NCBI RefSeq assembly: GCF_002532535.1
Contig: NZ_NQWI01000007.1
Location: 1-64,000 of the forward strand
Direction: 5' to 3'
DNA length: 64,000 nt
Origin: Candidatus Viridilinea mediisalina
GTDB taxonomy: Bacteria > Chloroflexota > Chloroflexia > Chloroflexales > Chloroflexaceae
Part shown: positions 8,780-16,440 of the stretch, in pieces
Numbering within the stretch: the stretch's first letter is position 1
Layout: the number at the start of each line of letters is the position of its first letter
The notes under the pieces: generated by a model
The model's input: the letters and a program-made list of their open reading frames with translations, nothing else
Told to the model about the DNA's origin: nothing
Database searches by the model: none
Program-made: the position numbers and the translations under genes

Positions 8780-9019
8780 ATGCCAACCGTCTTGCGTGTC
8801 GGCCGGTTCCGCTTCTATTTCTTCAGCAACGAGCGGCAGGAACCACCACATATTCACGTCAAAGCAGCCGAGGATCAAGCCAAGTTCTGGCTTGATCCGC
8901 TGGTTCTCGCCGCCAATTACGGCTTTGCAGCGCGTGAACTGAACGAGATCGAACAGATCATCGTGGAGCATCAAACCGAACTCTTGGAGGCATGGCATGA
9001 CTACTTCAGCCAGACCTAA
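8780..9019 (+). CDS. DUF4160 family protein
   Basis: A 79-aa protein with the DUF4160 pattern: RFYFFSNE, EPPHIHVKA, AKFWLDP, and the helix NEIEQIIVEHQTELLEAW. DUF4160 genes usually sit beside DUF2442 genes as a two-gene module with toxin-antitoxin-like size and spacing; biochemical roles are not established as far as I know. The frame is open upstream to 8666, but ATG 8780 has GAGG at 8767-8770 and matches the usual protein start. The gene overlaps the DUF2442 gene by 23 bp. Confidence 0.85.
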   Translation: MPTVLRVGRFRFYFFSNERQEPPHIHVKAAEDQAKFWLDPLVLAANYGFAARELNEIEQIIVEHQTELLEAWHDYFSQT

Positions 9020-9284
9020 GCTCCGCCACGTGCGGGCGTATGTTCCAACGACTGCGCTGGTGAAAGCGGTTACTTTTGATGATGCGCTCATGCACGTCAC
9101 CTTAACGGATGGACGGATTGTAAGTGTGCCGATTATCTGGTTTCCGTTGTTACATGCCGCCGCATCTGAACAGCGCAGCCACTACGAAATCGGTGCTGGG
9201 GGACGATCCCTCCATTGGGCAGAGTTGGATGAAGATATCTCAGTCGCCCACTTACTGGCCGGTGCGGATCATACCTCGACCTAA
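8997..9284 (+). CDS. DUF2442 family protein
   Basis: A 95-aa protein with the DUF2442 pattern: VKAVTFDDALMHVTLTDGRI, VPIIWFPLL, and WAELDEDISVAHLLAG. It starts inside the DUF4160 gene with GGAGG at 8986-8990, so the two are translationally coupled. The pair is a widespread module that may act as toxin-antitoxin or as an accessory regulator. Its TAA stop lies inside a sequence (ACCTAAC) that fits the left core of an attC-like site, so the pair may be a gene cassette. Confidence 0.85.
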   Translation: MTTSARPKLRHVRAYVPTTALVKAVTFDDALMHVTLTDGRIVSVPIIWFPLLHAAASEQRSHYEIGAGGRSLHWAELDEDISVAHLLAGADHTST

Positions 9285-9413
9285 CCACGCTTCTCCACGA
9301 CAACTGCCGCCGCCCTGCCGGATCGAGGTGCTTGTGATTTTTATCTCAAATAGAACGTAGTACCGATCGACAAAGGCGCTCTCATGGCAGGCGGCTGACG
9401 CAGGCCGTTATGC
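9279..9413 (+). other. possible degenerate attC-like site between the DUF2442 and gajA genes
   Basis: ACCTAAC (9279-9285) fits the RYYYAAC core, and GTTATGC (9407-9413) is close to GTTRRRY. Between them CTGCCGCCGCCCTGCC and GGCAGGCGGC...GCAGGCC are partly complementary. The size, 135 bp, is within the attC range. The pairing is imperfect and no integrase gene is in the window. Confidence 0.3.
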
Positions 9414-9440
9414 GCAAGAATGTAACAGGAAACTGAGCAC

Positions 9441-11168
9441 ATGAGACTTGTTGAAGTTAAAATAGAAAACTTTCGCGGCGTCCGTTCCCTGCATCTGCCC
9501 CTTGACCGTGTGACAGTGCTGATCGGCGAGAACAACACCGGCAAGTCAACCGTGCTAGAGGCCATCCGGCTGGTGCTGGCGCGCGGTTTCGGCGTCCGGC
9601 GAGATGGTCGGTTCACTGAATACGATTTTCATCTGAAGGACGCTACTGCCACGCCGCAGACAGCTGAGCCGATTTCAATCACCCTGCATTTTGCCGAGGA
9701 ACAGGAGGAAGAATGGCCCGATGCTGTCGTTCAGCAGATGAGCGAAGTTATTCAATTGGATATGACAGCCGGATTGAATCATATCTGGTTGCAGGCCAAA
9801 GGTGTTTTCCAGGCGGAATCGGCATCGTTTGAAACCAAATGGGCCTTTCTCAATACTGGTGGCACGGAGCTAGTTCTCAAGAACGCAACGTCGCTCAATC
9901 TGATTTCCCGTTTTGTGCCGCTCTTTTTCCTGTCGGCGCTACGCGACGCCTCACAGGAGTTCGGGCAACGTGGTCAGTTCTGGAGTGGTTTTCTTAAATC
10001 CATTCAACTCCCAGATGATCAGCGGGAAAAAATTGAGGAAATGCTCCGGGAGGTCAACACATCGGTCATCGGCGCGAACGCCGGGCTGACCGAGGTCACG
10101 AAAAAAATCGCCGACGCCGGGCGGCTCGTTCCGCTGGATGCCGCCGATCCCGTTGCGCTGGAAGCTATCCCGACCCGTGTCTTCGACATGGTCGGAAAAG
10201 TCCAAGTGCATCTGAAGTCGAGCCAAGGCGCGAAACTTCCCCTGCACCGTCATGGCGAAGGAACCCAGAGCCTTGCCGTGCTCATGCTCTTTCAGGCCTT
10301 CGCCGCCGCCAATCTGGCCGAAGCCTACGCCCCGGAATCCACACCGATTCTGGCGCTGGAAGAACCCGAGGCGCATCTTCACCCATCGGCGATCCGTTCT
10401 CTTGGATCGTTTCTGGAAACGATGACGGGACAGATTCTTGTTTCGAGTCATTCCGGGGATCTGGTGTCGCGGGTCTCGGTCATGGCGCTACGAAGGCTGT
10501 ATAAACACAATGGGGAAACGAAAATAGGGAGGGTGGAGAGCGGCGTCTTCACGGATCGGGAACTACAGGCCATTGACTACAGCATACGCCTCGCCAAGGG
10601 CCATTATCTGTTTTCTCGCTGCTGGCTGTTGGTGGAAGGCGAATCGGATTTCCACCTCATGCCGCTGCTTTTTGAATTGATGGGGCACTCGCAGGATCAA
10701 GTCAGTTTCTCCGTTCTGGAGATAAGCCAGGTTATCGACAAGGGCGAACCGCTTATCAAATTCGCCAAAGCGCTGGGCATTCAGTGGTTTTTGATGGCGG
10801 ACGGAGATAGTGCCGGAAACGATTATGTGAACCGCGCAATCAACCACCTCGCAACAGGCGAAAACTCCGCGGACCGTGCCCGGACATTAACTCATACCGA
10901 CATTGAGCATGAGTTCTGGTGTAATGGTTATGACGGCTTTATCGAAAACATGGTGACCAATACACGCAAAGGCCAAATCGGGACCGCGGCTGCGGGCGAC
11001 GACGTTAAAAAAACGAAACTGCTGATCAAGGCGGCCATCCAACAAGCGGGGGGGAAACCGGCTTTTGCCCAAGCCTTGGTGAAAGAGGTTCGGCAACGTG
11101 GAGTCGGCTCTATCCCGCAGACAATTCAGGACATCATCGCTCGTGTTGTCCAACTGGCCGGAGGTTGA
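9441..11168 (+). CDS. Gabija protein GajA (OLD-family ATPase with TOPRIM nuclease domain)
   Basis: GajA is the sequence-specific DNA-nicking endonuclease of the Gabija anti-phage system. Its ATPase domain senses nucleotides and its TOPRIM domain cuts. The 575-aa length matches known GajA (about 578 aa). Walker A GENNTGKST is at 29-37; the ABC-type LALEEPEAHLHP (Walker B/D-loop) and SSHSGDLV (switch His) follow. The TOPRIM glutamate is in VEGESD (E399/E401 region), and the DxD is D454-G-D456-S. The gajB start follows immediately, as in known Gabija operons. No palindromic repeats invade this gene, unlike the helicase and methyltransferase upstream. Family assignment is firm; Gabija is named on the two-gene order. 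Confidence 0.88.
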   Translation: MRLVEVKIENFRGVRSLHLPLDRVTVLIGENNTGKSTVLEAIRLVLARGFGVRRDGRFTEYDFHLKDATATPQTAEPISITLHFAEEQEEEWPDAVVQQMSEVIQLDMTAGLNHIWLQAKGVFQAESASFETKWAFLNTGGTELVLKNATSLNLISRFVPLFFLSALRDASQEFGQRGQFWSGFLKSIQLPDDQREKIEEMLREVNTSVIGANAGLTEVTKKIADAGRLVPLDAADPVALEAIPTRVFDMVGKVQVHLKSSQGAKLPLHRHGEGTQSLAVLMLFQAFAAANLAEAYAPESTPILALEEPEAHLHPSAIRSLGSFLETMTGQILVSSHSGDLVSRVSVMALRRLYKHNGETKIGRVESGVFTDRELQAIDYSIRLAKGHYLFSRCWLLVEGESDFHLMPLLFELMGHSQDQVSFSVLEISQVIDKGEPLIKFAKALGIQWFLMADGDSAGNDYVNRAINHLATGENSADRARTLTHTDIEHEFWCNGYDGFIENMVTNTRKGQIGTAAAGDDVKKTKLLIKAAIQQAGGKPAFAQALVKEVRQRGVGSIPQTIQDIIARVVQLAGG

Positions 11169-11173
11169 ACAGC

Positions 11174-13099
11174 ATGATCGATTTATCATCACTGAACGAA
11201 AACCAGCGTGAGGCGGTGCTGTGGGACAATGGGCCTCTTCTTGTCTTAGCCGGTCCCGGCTCAGGCAAGACACGGGTGCTGACCTGTCGGATCGCCCGGA
11301 TTCTGGAACAATCCGCCGGGCAGCATTTCCGGATTCTGGCGTTGACTTTCACCAACAAGGCCGCCGCCGAGATGCGCGGCAGGGTCGAGGAACTGGTTCC
11401 CGGCGAACTTGGCCGGGTTCGACTTACCACCTTTCATTCCTACGCCGCCGAGCTTCTCCAGCAGCATGGCAACCATCTCAGCTTCCGCCCCGATTTCCAG
11501 ATTCTCTCAAACGATGCAGACCGTGAAGCCCTGCTGGACGATGTTCTCGGCCGGATTCGCAAGGATCTGGCGTATTCTCTGCCCAGCCATTTCAAGGCGG
11601 CCCAGCTCTTGCCGGCGGTCACCCGGCTTCTCGAACAATGCGTTCCCGCGGATCAGGCGGAAGTTAAGCTCCAGCAAGCGAACGTGGAGAACGCCATTCC
11701 CCTAGCCCGTGTCTACGCCGCCTACCGGGAAGCGTTGCGCAAAACAAACGCCCTCGATTTTCCAAGCCTGATCGCGGAGTCGCTCGACCTTTTGACCCAA
11801 TATCCCTTCCTGGTGAAACATATTCGCAAGGTTTACAAGCATATTCTTCTCGATGAGTTCCAAGACACCAACCAAACCCAGTACCGGATTCTATCTTTTA
11901 TCGTCCAGCCTGACCCAACCACGCTTTTTGTCGTGGCCGATGACGATCAGATTATCTACCAGTGGAACGGCGCGAGTCCCAAAAGAATTCAGGCGTTGCG
12001 GGACGATTTCGGCGTCTCCGAGTTACAGCTTCCGGAAAACTACCGATGCCCACCGCTGGTAATCGAACTGGCCAACGCTCTTATTGAAAAGAACCTCAAC
12101 CGATCCGCAGGTAAAAAACCGTTGAAGGCTGTCAAGCAGGGTGAAAGCGGCGATGTCGTGCGGGTGTTCCATTTCAACACCGTGGATGAGGAAGCTGGGT
12201 GGATCGCGCAAGACATATCGCAAAGAAATCCTGATGAGCGGAAAAACTGCGCTGTTCTAGCCCGGACTAAAAAGCTTCTGGATCTGGCCGGACGAAAACT
12301 TGAGGAGGCTGGGGTTCCAGTCTATTACGCCGCTCGCAAGGATGAATTCAAAAGCGCTCCCCTGAGGATGCTGCATGCTATCCTTCGCATGGTGAACACA
12401 ACTGAAGACAAGCAGTCCCTCGCACGGCTTTCCAAGGCGTTTTACGAACTCGAAGGCATCAGTATCGAACTGGCCCCCGTGCTTTCCAGTGCGTCCGCCG
12501 ATGGCAAGGACTTGCTACGTTCCTGGCTTGACGAAGTTAAGCGCCGTGATGCCATTGAAGTGCGGACACAGCAGTTGCTTGACACAGGCATCAAGCCCCT
12601 TTTGAATTCGTTGAATTACCGCGACTTTTCGGAAAAGCTCCTTAAATGGGCGGAGGCCTGCCAACAAACATCGCGGCCGGATGAAAACGCCTTCAACGAA
12701 TTCGAGGAGGAACGCGAGGTCTGGAAAATACTGCTGGCAGAAATAACCAAGAAATTTGAAGGCGAGGACGTGAGTCTGAATCAGTTGCTTCACGAACTCG
12801 ACCTCACATCCAAAACACCGCCCAAACCGGCGGAAGCGGTTCCTTGCTTCACCATTCACGCTTCTAAAGGAATGGAGTTCGGGCACGTTTTTCTTATGGG
12901 ACTGGTAGAGGATCAGCTTCCCAGTTGGGCCGCCGTTAAGAAAGGCGACAACTCTTTTGAAATGCAGGAGGAGCGCCGGAACTGCTTTGTCGCCATCACC
13001 CGCGCCCAGGAAAGTCTGACGATAACTTTTTCAGCGCAGGTTTTCGGATGGGCTAAACGGCCTTCCAGGTTCCTTGGTGAAATGGGAATCAAGCTATGA
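11174..13099 (+). CDS. Gabija protein GajB (UvrD/Rep-like helicase)
   Basis: GajB is the SF1A helicase-like partner that joins GajA in a large complex and is activated by DNA ends released during nicking. Visible motifs are Walker A AGPGSGKT (A26-T33), Ia TFTNKAAAEM, II LLDEFQDT, III ADDDQIIYQWNGA, IV PENYRCP, V HASKGMEF and VI VAITRAQE. The protein has 641 aa, longer than the first described GajB (about 494 aa). A TTG at 11165 overlaps the gajA stop, but GGAGG at 11160-11164 sits 9 nt from ATG 11174, which I take as the start. The gene ends 21 bp before the right GCGCATAAC arm. Confidence 0.88.
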   Translation: MIDLSSLNENQREAVLWDNGPLLVLAGPGSGKTRVLTCRIARILEQSAGQHFRILALTFTNKAAAEMRGRVEELVPGELGRVRLTTFHSYAAELLQQHGNHLSFRPDFQILSNDADREALLDDVLGRIRKDLAYSLPSHFKAAQLLPAVTRLLEQCVPADQAEVKLQQANVENAIPLARVYAAYREALRKTNALDFPSLIAESLDLLTQYPFLVKHIRKVYKHILLDEFQDTNQTQYRILSFIVQPDPTTLFVVADDDQIIYQWNGASPKRIQALRDDFGVSELQLPENYRCPPLVIELANALIEKNLNRSAGKKPLKAVKQGESGDVVRVFHFNTVDEEAGWIAQDISQRNPDERKNCAVLARTKKLLDLAGRKLEEAGVPVYYAARKDEFKSAPLRMLHAILRMVNTTEDKQSLARLSKAFYELEGISIELAPVLSSASADGKDLLRSWLDEVKRRDAIEVRTQQLLDTGIKPLLNSLNYRDFSEKLLKWAEACQQTSRPDENAFNEFEEEREVWKILLAEITKKFEGEDVSLNQLLHELDLTSKTPPKPAEAVPCFTIHASKGMEFGHVFLMGLVEDQLPSWAAVKKGDNSFEMQEERRNCFVAITRAQESLTITFSAQVFGWAKRPSRFLGEMGIKL

Positions 13100-13119
13100 G
13101 CAAAACGAACCTTGCACAG

Positions 13120-13191
13120 GCGCATAACAAATCGCTGTACTGGATTTTTACTCCGCTGCGCTCCGTAAAAACCTCGGTACGGCTCGGTTCA
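13120..13191 (+). other. attC-like hairpin after the Gabija operon
   Basis: GCGCATAAC (13120-13128) is the exact reverse complement of GTTATGCGC at 9407-9415, before gajA. It is followed by a hairpin whose arms GGATTTTTAC (13142-13151) and GTAAAAACC (13165-13173) pair except for one extra A, a bulge of the kind that marks attC sites. The expected right core GTTRRRY is not clear (GGTTCATCG is present), so the site would be degenerate. Confidence 0.4.
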
Positions 13192-13228
13192 TCGCTACCC
13201 CGCTTGAGCGGAAACAAGTAGTCTTAGG

Positions 13229-13269
13229 GTGTCTTGGTAATGCGACATGTTCAAGGGTAATTGGTATAA
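13229..13269 (+). repeat. partial copy of the AGATTGT/CATGTTCAAGGG element (right end only)
   Basis: TGCGACATGTTCAAGGGTAATTGG matches the right end of copies near 23.85, 41.49, 51.55 and, inverted, 59.47 kb. The heptamer part is absent here. Confidence 0.65.
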
Positions 13270-13406
13270 CACACTGCCACTTGCTGCCGGTGCAGTCATT
13301 TTTGAGCTATCACTTTACGAGCCGTTGATGGATGCGCGAGCTTGGGTTGAGACATTCTTTACAACAGGCAAGCGCCACAGTGTAAATTTAAATTTTGGAG
13401 TATCCC

Positions 13407-16172
13407 ATGTCCCGTATCCATCTCCCCACCGCGCAGCCCTTCTATGACTCTGCTCATGCCTTCGTAGATCTGTGCCTGCGCGAGGATGGCTCGCTCTTCA
13501 CGCCGGGGGCTGCGATCTGGACACAGGCCAACCTTGATGATCTCCACCAGCGCTTCAATAGCAACCCCGACGAGAGTCGCGGCAGCTTTGAGCATAAATT
13601 CCAGCGCCAGCTCGTGGATGCCGACCCGGCGATCTACCAACTGGCTGGCGAACTGATCTATGTCCACCTGCTGATTGCCATCGGCAATATCAACGGCGGG
13701 GCCAAGCGGCTGCTCATCCGCCGGGTGATTAGTTGGTCGCCCGATCCGGTCAGCATTCCCCCCGATCGTGATGCCGCCCTCGATGCTGGGCTCGCACGGG
13801 TGGGTACGGCCTACCTGACCTATCGCCCCTTCCAGCTCTGGTTCTTGATTGACTTTGCCCGCGCATGGAAGGGCATCCTGGACTCGGAGCGGGATCGATT
13901 GCTTGGTGACCCGTGGGCGTTCAAAGATTTCGTCTTCGGGCTTCCTATAAGCCGAGCCTACGCTCAGCGTGAAGCTCTGCTGCATATCGTCCATCCCGAT
14001 AGCTTCGAGGCGATTGTCTCGCGCGAACGCAAGCGCAACTATGTCGCCCACTTTCGCGATCTCGTTGCCGCGCCGACCGGCGATGTGGATCGTGACCTCA
14101 TCCAGATTCGCGCCGTCCTCGATCAGCGCTACGGGCCGGGCCACAGCCTCTACGCAATTCGCGACGGAAATGTACGCGAGCTTCCGTCTGCTGGCCCGCT
14201 GCCGCGCAGCCTCGGTGCCGAACTGAAGCCCTATGTGCGCCTCGCTGCCCTGCTCGACGATGTGCGCTATACGCCCGAGCAGATTGTTGAGCGGCTAGGG
14301 CGCGTTAGTCCGCCGGTGGCCAACCTGGCGGCCCTGCCCGAGCCTGCGGCCCTCGTTGGTGACCTGCTGCGTCTGCGCCTGATCGCGCCGCTTGAGCCCG
14401 ACGGCAGCTATCGCCGCCAGCCTTTCCTCGATGGTGCGCTTGAGCACCAGGTGTTGCGCTACGCCGCCCTGACCGTGCTCGTTCCGCTCGGCGATGGGCG
14501 TCACGAGTTGCCAGCCCTGCGCGCCCCGCTCGATGGCGCTGCCCATCCGCCGAGTGCCTGGCCCTACGCCGACGCGCTGCTGCCCTGGTACGAGGAGGCG
14601 GGGCTCGTGAAGCCGCTGGGCGCTGGGCGCTGGCAGGCCCTGCCCGACGCGCTCAGCCCCCTCGCCGATGCGAACGACTGTGCCCGTGCGCTCAACCGCT
14701 TCCTTGGCTATCTCACCCAGGCCCGTGCCAGCCAGGTCGAGTCTCCGCCCATCAGCGACGAGGCTCTGCCGGTGCTCGATCCGATTGTGCTGGAGGAGCG
14801 CATCGCCGCAATTCAGCGCGAGTTGCTGATCGAGCGCAGCACCATCCTGCGTATCTATCGCGCCCTGGTCGCTGGCCAACACGTTATCCTGAGCGGCCCG
14901 CCGGGCACCGGCAAGACCCACCTAGCGACGCTGTTGCCGCGCGTACTCTGGCGCGACGTCGAACCCGTCGTGCAGCTCATCATGGGCACTGACCCGCGCA
15001 TCGCGCCAACGGAGCCACCTGAGCAGCGCCAGGTCTACCGCGATGGCTACGTCGCCGAGTTGGTCACGGCCACCGAGGATTGGGGCGTACGCAACGTAAT
15101 CGGCGGCATCAGCCCCCAGGTGCTGCGCGAGAACGGGCGTTCAGCGCTCGTTTACCAGGTGCGCCACGGCTGCCTCACGCGGGCCGTCCTGAGCAACTAC
15201 GCCGGCTACGACGGCATCGCGCCACCGGCTACCTTCCAGCGGCAGGACGTACTAGAGGGGGCAACGCGCTGTCGCGGGCGCTGGCTGGTGATCGACGAGT
15301 TCACGCGCGCCCCGATTGATGCCGCCTTTGGGAGCCTGCTCACGACCTTGGGCGGGCAGCGCAGCCCACTGGCCGTGCCCACCGACAACGGTGAACTGAA
15401 CGTGCCGTTGCCACGCGACTTCCGCATCATCGGCACCCTCAACAGCTTTGACCGCCATTTCTTGAACCAGATCAGTGAAGCGATGAAGCGCCGCTTCACC
15501 TTCATTGACATCCTCCCGCCAGGGCCGCAGCTCGCCGCCGCCGAGCGCGGGGCTGCCGCCACACGAGCGCTGCTCCGGCTCGCTGAGCAGAGTCTGATCG
15601 AGGTCAGTAGCGATCCGGTGGCGGGGCGCCTGCGCTGGGAGGATGTGCTTGCGATCAGCCGGAGCGAAGCCACCGGTAGCGACGTGCCCAGCTACACGCT
15701 GGAGTGGGACGACGAGGATGGCGCACGGGCGCTCAGTTCCTTCTGGCGCATCTTTGGCGCGATCCGTGTCTACCGTCAACTCGGCACCGCTCAGGCCGAG
15801 GCGGTCTGTACCGCACTCTTCAGCGGCCATGTGATCGGCATGGCCTGGGACGAAGCGCTGGACGCGGGTTTAGCCGATACGCTGGCCGATCAACTCCAGG
15901 TACTCACCCGTGACGAGCAGCGCGTGCTGCTGGCCTACCTTGACCACGCCGCCGAGCCGGTGCGCTTCACGGCGCAGGTGGGCCAGATCCTAGGGAGCAT
16001 GCCGGCGGCGCGTCAGGCCGCGCATCTGGCTCTGCTTGGCTTAGCCAGCCCGGACGATCTGAAGAGTGAACGCCTCGCGGCACGCTTCAGCCTAGATGCG
16101 CCCCTGAGTATCAGCGGCGCGGGGCTCTTCGCGGCGCGCCTCAGAGCTTTTGTCGGCGAACGAGGCTTGTGA
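13407..16172 (+). CDS. McrB-like AAA+ ATPase/GTPase of a restriction system
   Basis: A 921-aa protein with a long, unrecognised N-terminal region followed by an AAA+ module near residue 470 onward. Walker A GPPGTGKT is at 497-504, Walker B is LVIDEFTRAPID, sensor I is IGTLNSFDR, and the arginine finger region is MKRRFTFIDI. These match McrB-type motor subunits, which power DNA translocation for a McrC nuclease. The N-terminal part (residues 1-450) would be the place for DNA or modification sensing, but I recognise no domain. TTG 13395 is in phase; ATG 13407 has GGAG about 6 nt upstream. The gene is followed by a McrC/DUF2357-like nuclease gene, so the pair probably forms a McrBC-type effector. 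Confidence 0.85.
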   Translation: MSRIHLPTAQPFYDSAHAFVDLCLREDGSLFTPGAAIWTQANLDDLHQRFNSNPDESRGSFEHKFQRQLVDADPAIYQLAGELIYVHLLIAIGNINGGAKRLLIRRVISWSPDPVSIPPDRDAALDAGLARVGTAYLTYRPFQLWFLIDFARAWKGILDSERDRLLGDPWAFKDFVFGLPISRAYAQREALLHIVHPDSFEAIVSRERKRNYVAHFRDLVAAPTGDVDRDLIQIRAVLDQRYGPGHSLYAIRDGNVRELPSAGPLPRSLGAELKPYVRLAALLDDVRYTPEQIVERLGRVSPPVANLAALPEPAALVGDLLRLRLIAPLEPDGSYRRQPFLDGALEHQVLRYAALTVLVPLGDGRHELPALRAPLDGAAHPPSAWPYADALLPWYEEAGLVKPLGAGRWQALPDALSPLADANDCARALNRFLGYLTQARASQVESPPISDEALPVLDPIVLEERIAAIQRELLIERSTILRIYRALVAGQHVILSGPPGTGKTHLATLLPRVLWRDVEPVVQLIMGTDPRIAPTEPPEQRQVYRDGYVAELVTATEDWGVRNVIGGISPQVLRENGRSALVYQVRHGCLTRAVLSNYAGYDGIAPPATFQRQDVLEGATRCRGRWLVIDEFTRAPIDAAFGSLLTTLGGQRSPLAVPTDNGELNVPLPRDFRIIGTLNSFDRHFLNQISEAMKRRFTFIDILPPGPQLAAAERGAAATRALLRLAEQSLIEVSSDPVAGRLRWEDVLAISRSEATGSDVPSYTLEWDDEDGARALSSFWRIFGAIRVYRQLGTAQAEAVCTALFSGHVIGMAWDEALDAGLADTLADQLQVLTRDEQRVLLAYLDHAAEPVRFTAQVGQILGSMPAARQAAHLALLGLASPDDLKSERLAARFSLDAPLSISGAGLFAARLRAFVGERGL

Positions 16173-16440
16173 TAGAACGCGGATTATACGGATTGTACGG
16201 ATAAGCACAGATCAGAAACGTATATATATATTATCCGCGAACATCCGTATAATCATCGCTCGATTTAGATGATAGAATATAGAACGCGGATTATACGGAT
16301 TGTACGGATAAGCACAGATCAGAAACGTATATATATATTATCCGCGAACATCCGTCCAATCCGTTCACATCCGCGTTCGAGAAATGTATGCAAATTATCC
16401 GCGAACATCCGTCCAATCCGTCCAATCCGCGTTCTATTAA
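16173..16440. repeat. two and a half tandem copies of a diverged GGATGGCGC-type repeat
   Basis: Two long copies (about 16173-16265 and 16278-16378) share the same 65-bp core with a TATATATATATTATCC centre and right arms CGCGAACATCCGTCCAATCC. A third, right-arm-only copy lies at about 16385-16440. They fill the gap between the McrB-like and McrC-like genes, and the third copy overlaps the N-terminus of the next open frame. Confidence 0.88.

Noticed and set aside
9441-11168. Stand-alone OLD nuclease rather than GajA
   Set aside because: The adjacent UvrD-like gene with coupled start and the lengths of both proteins fit Gabija better.
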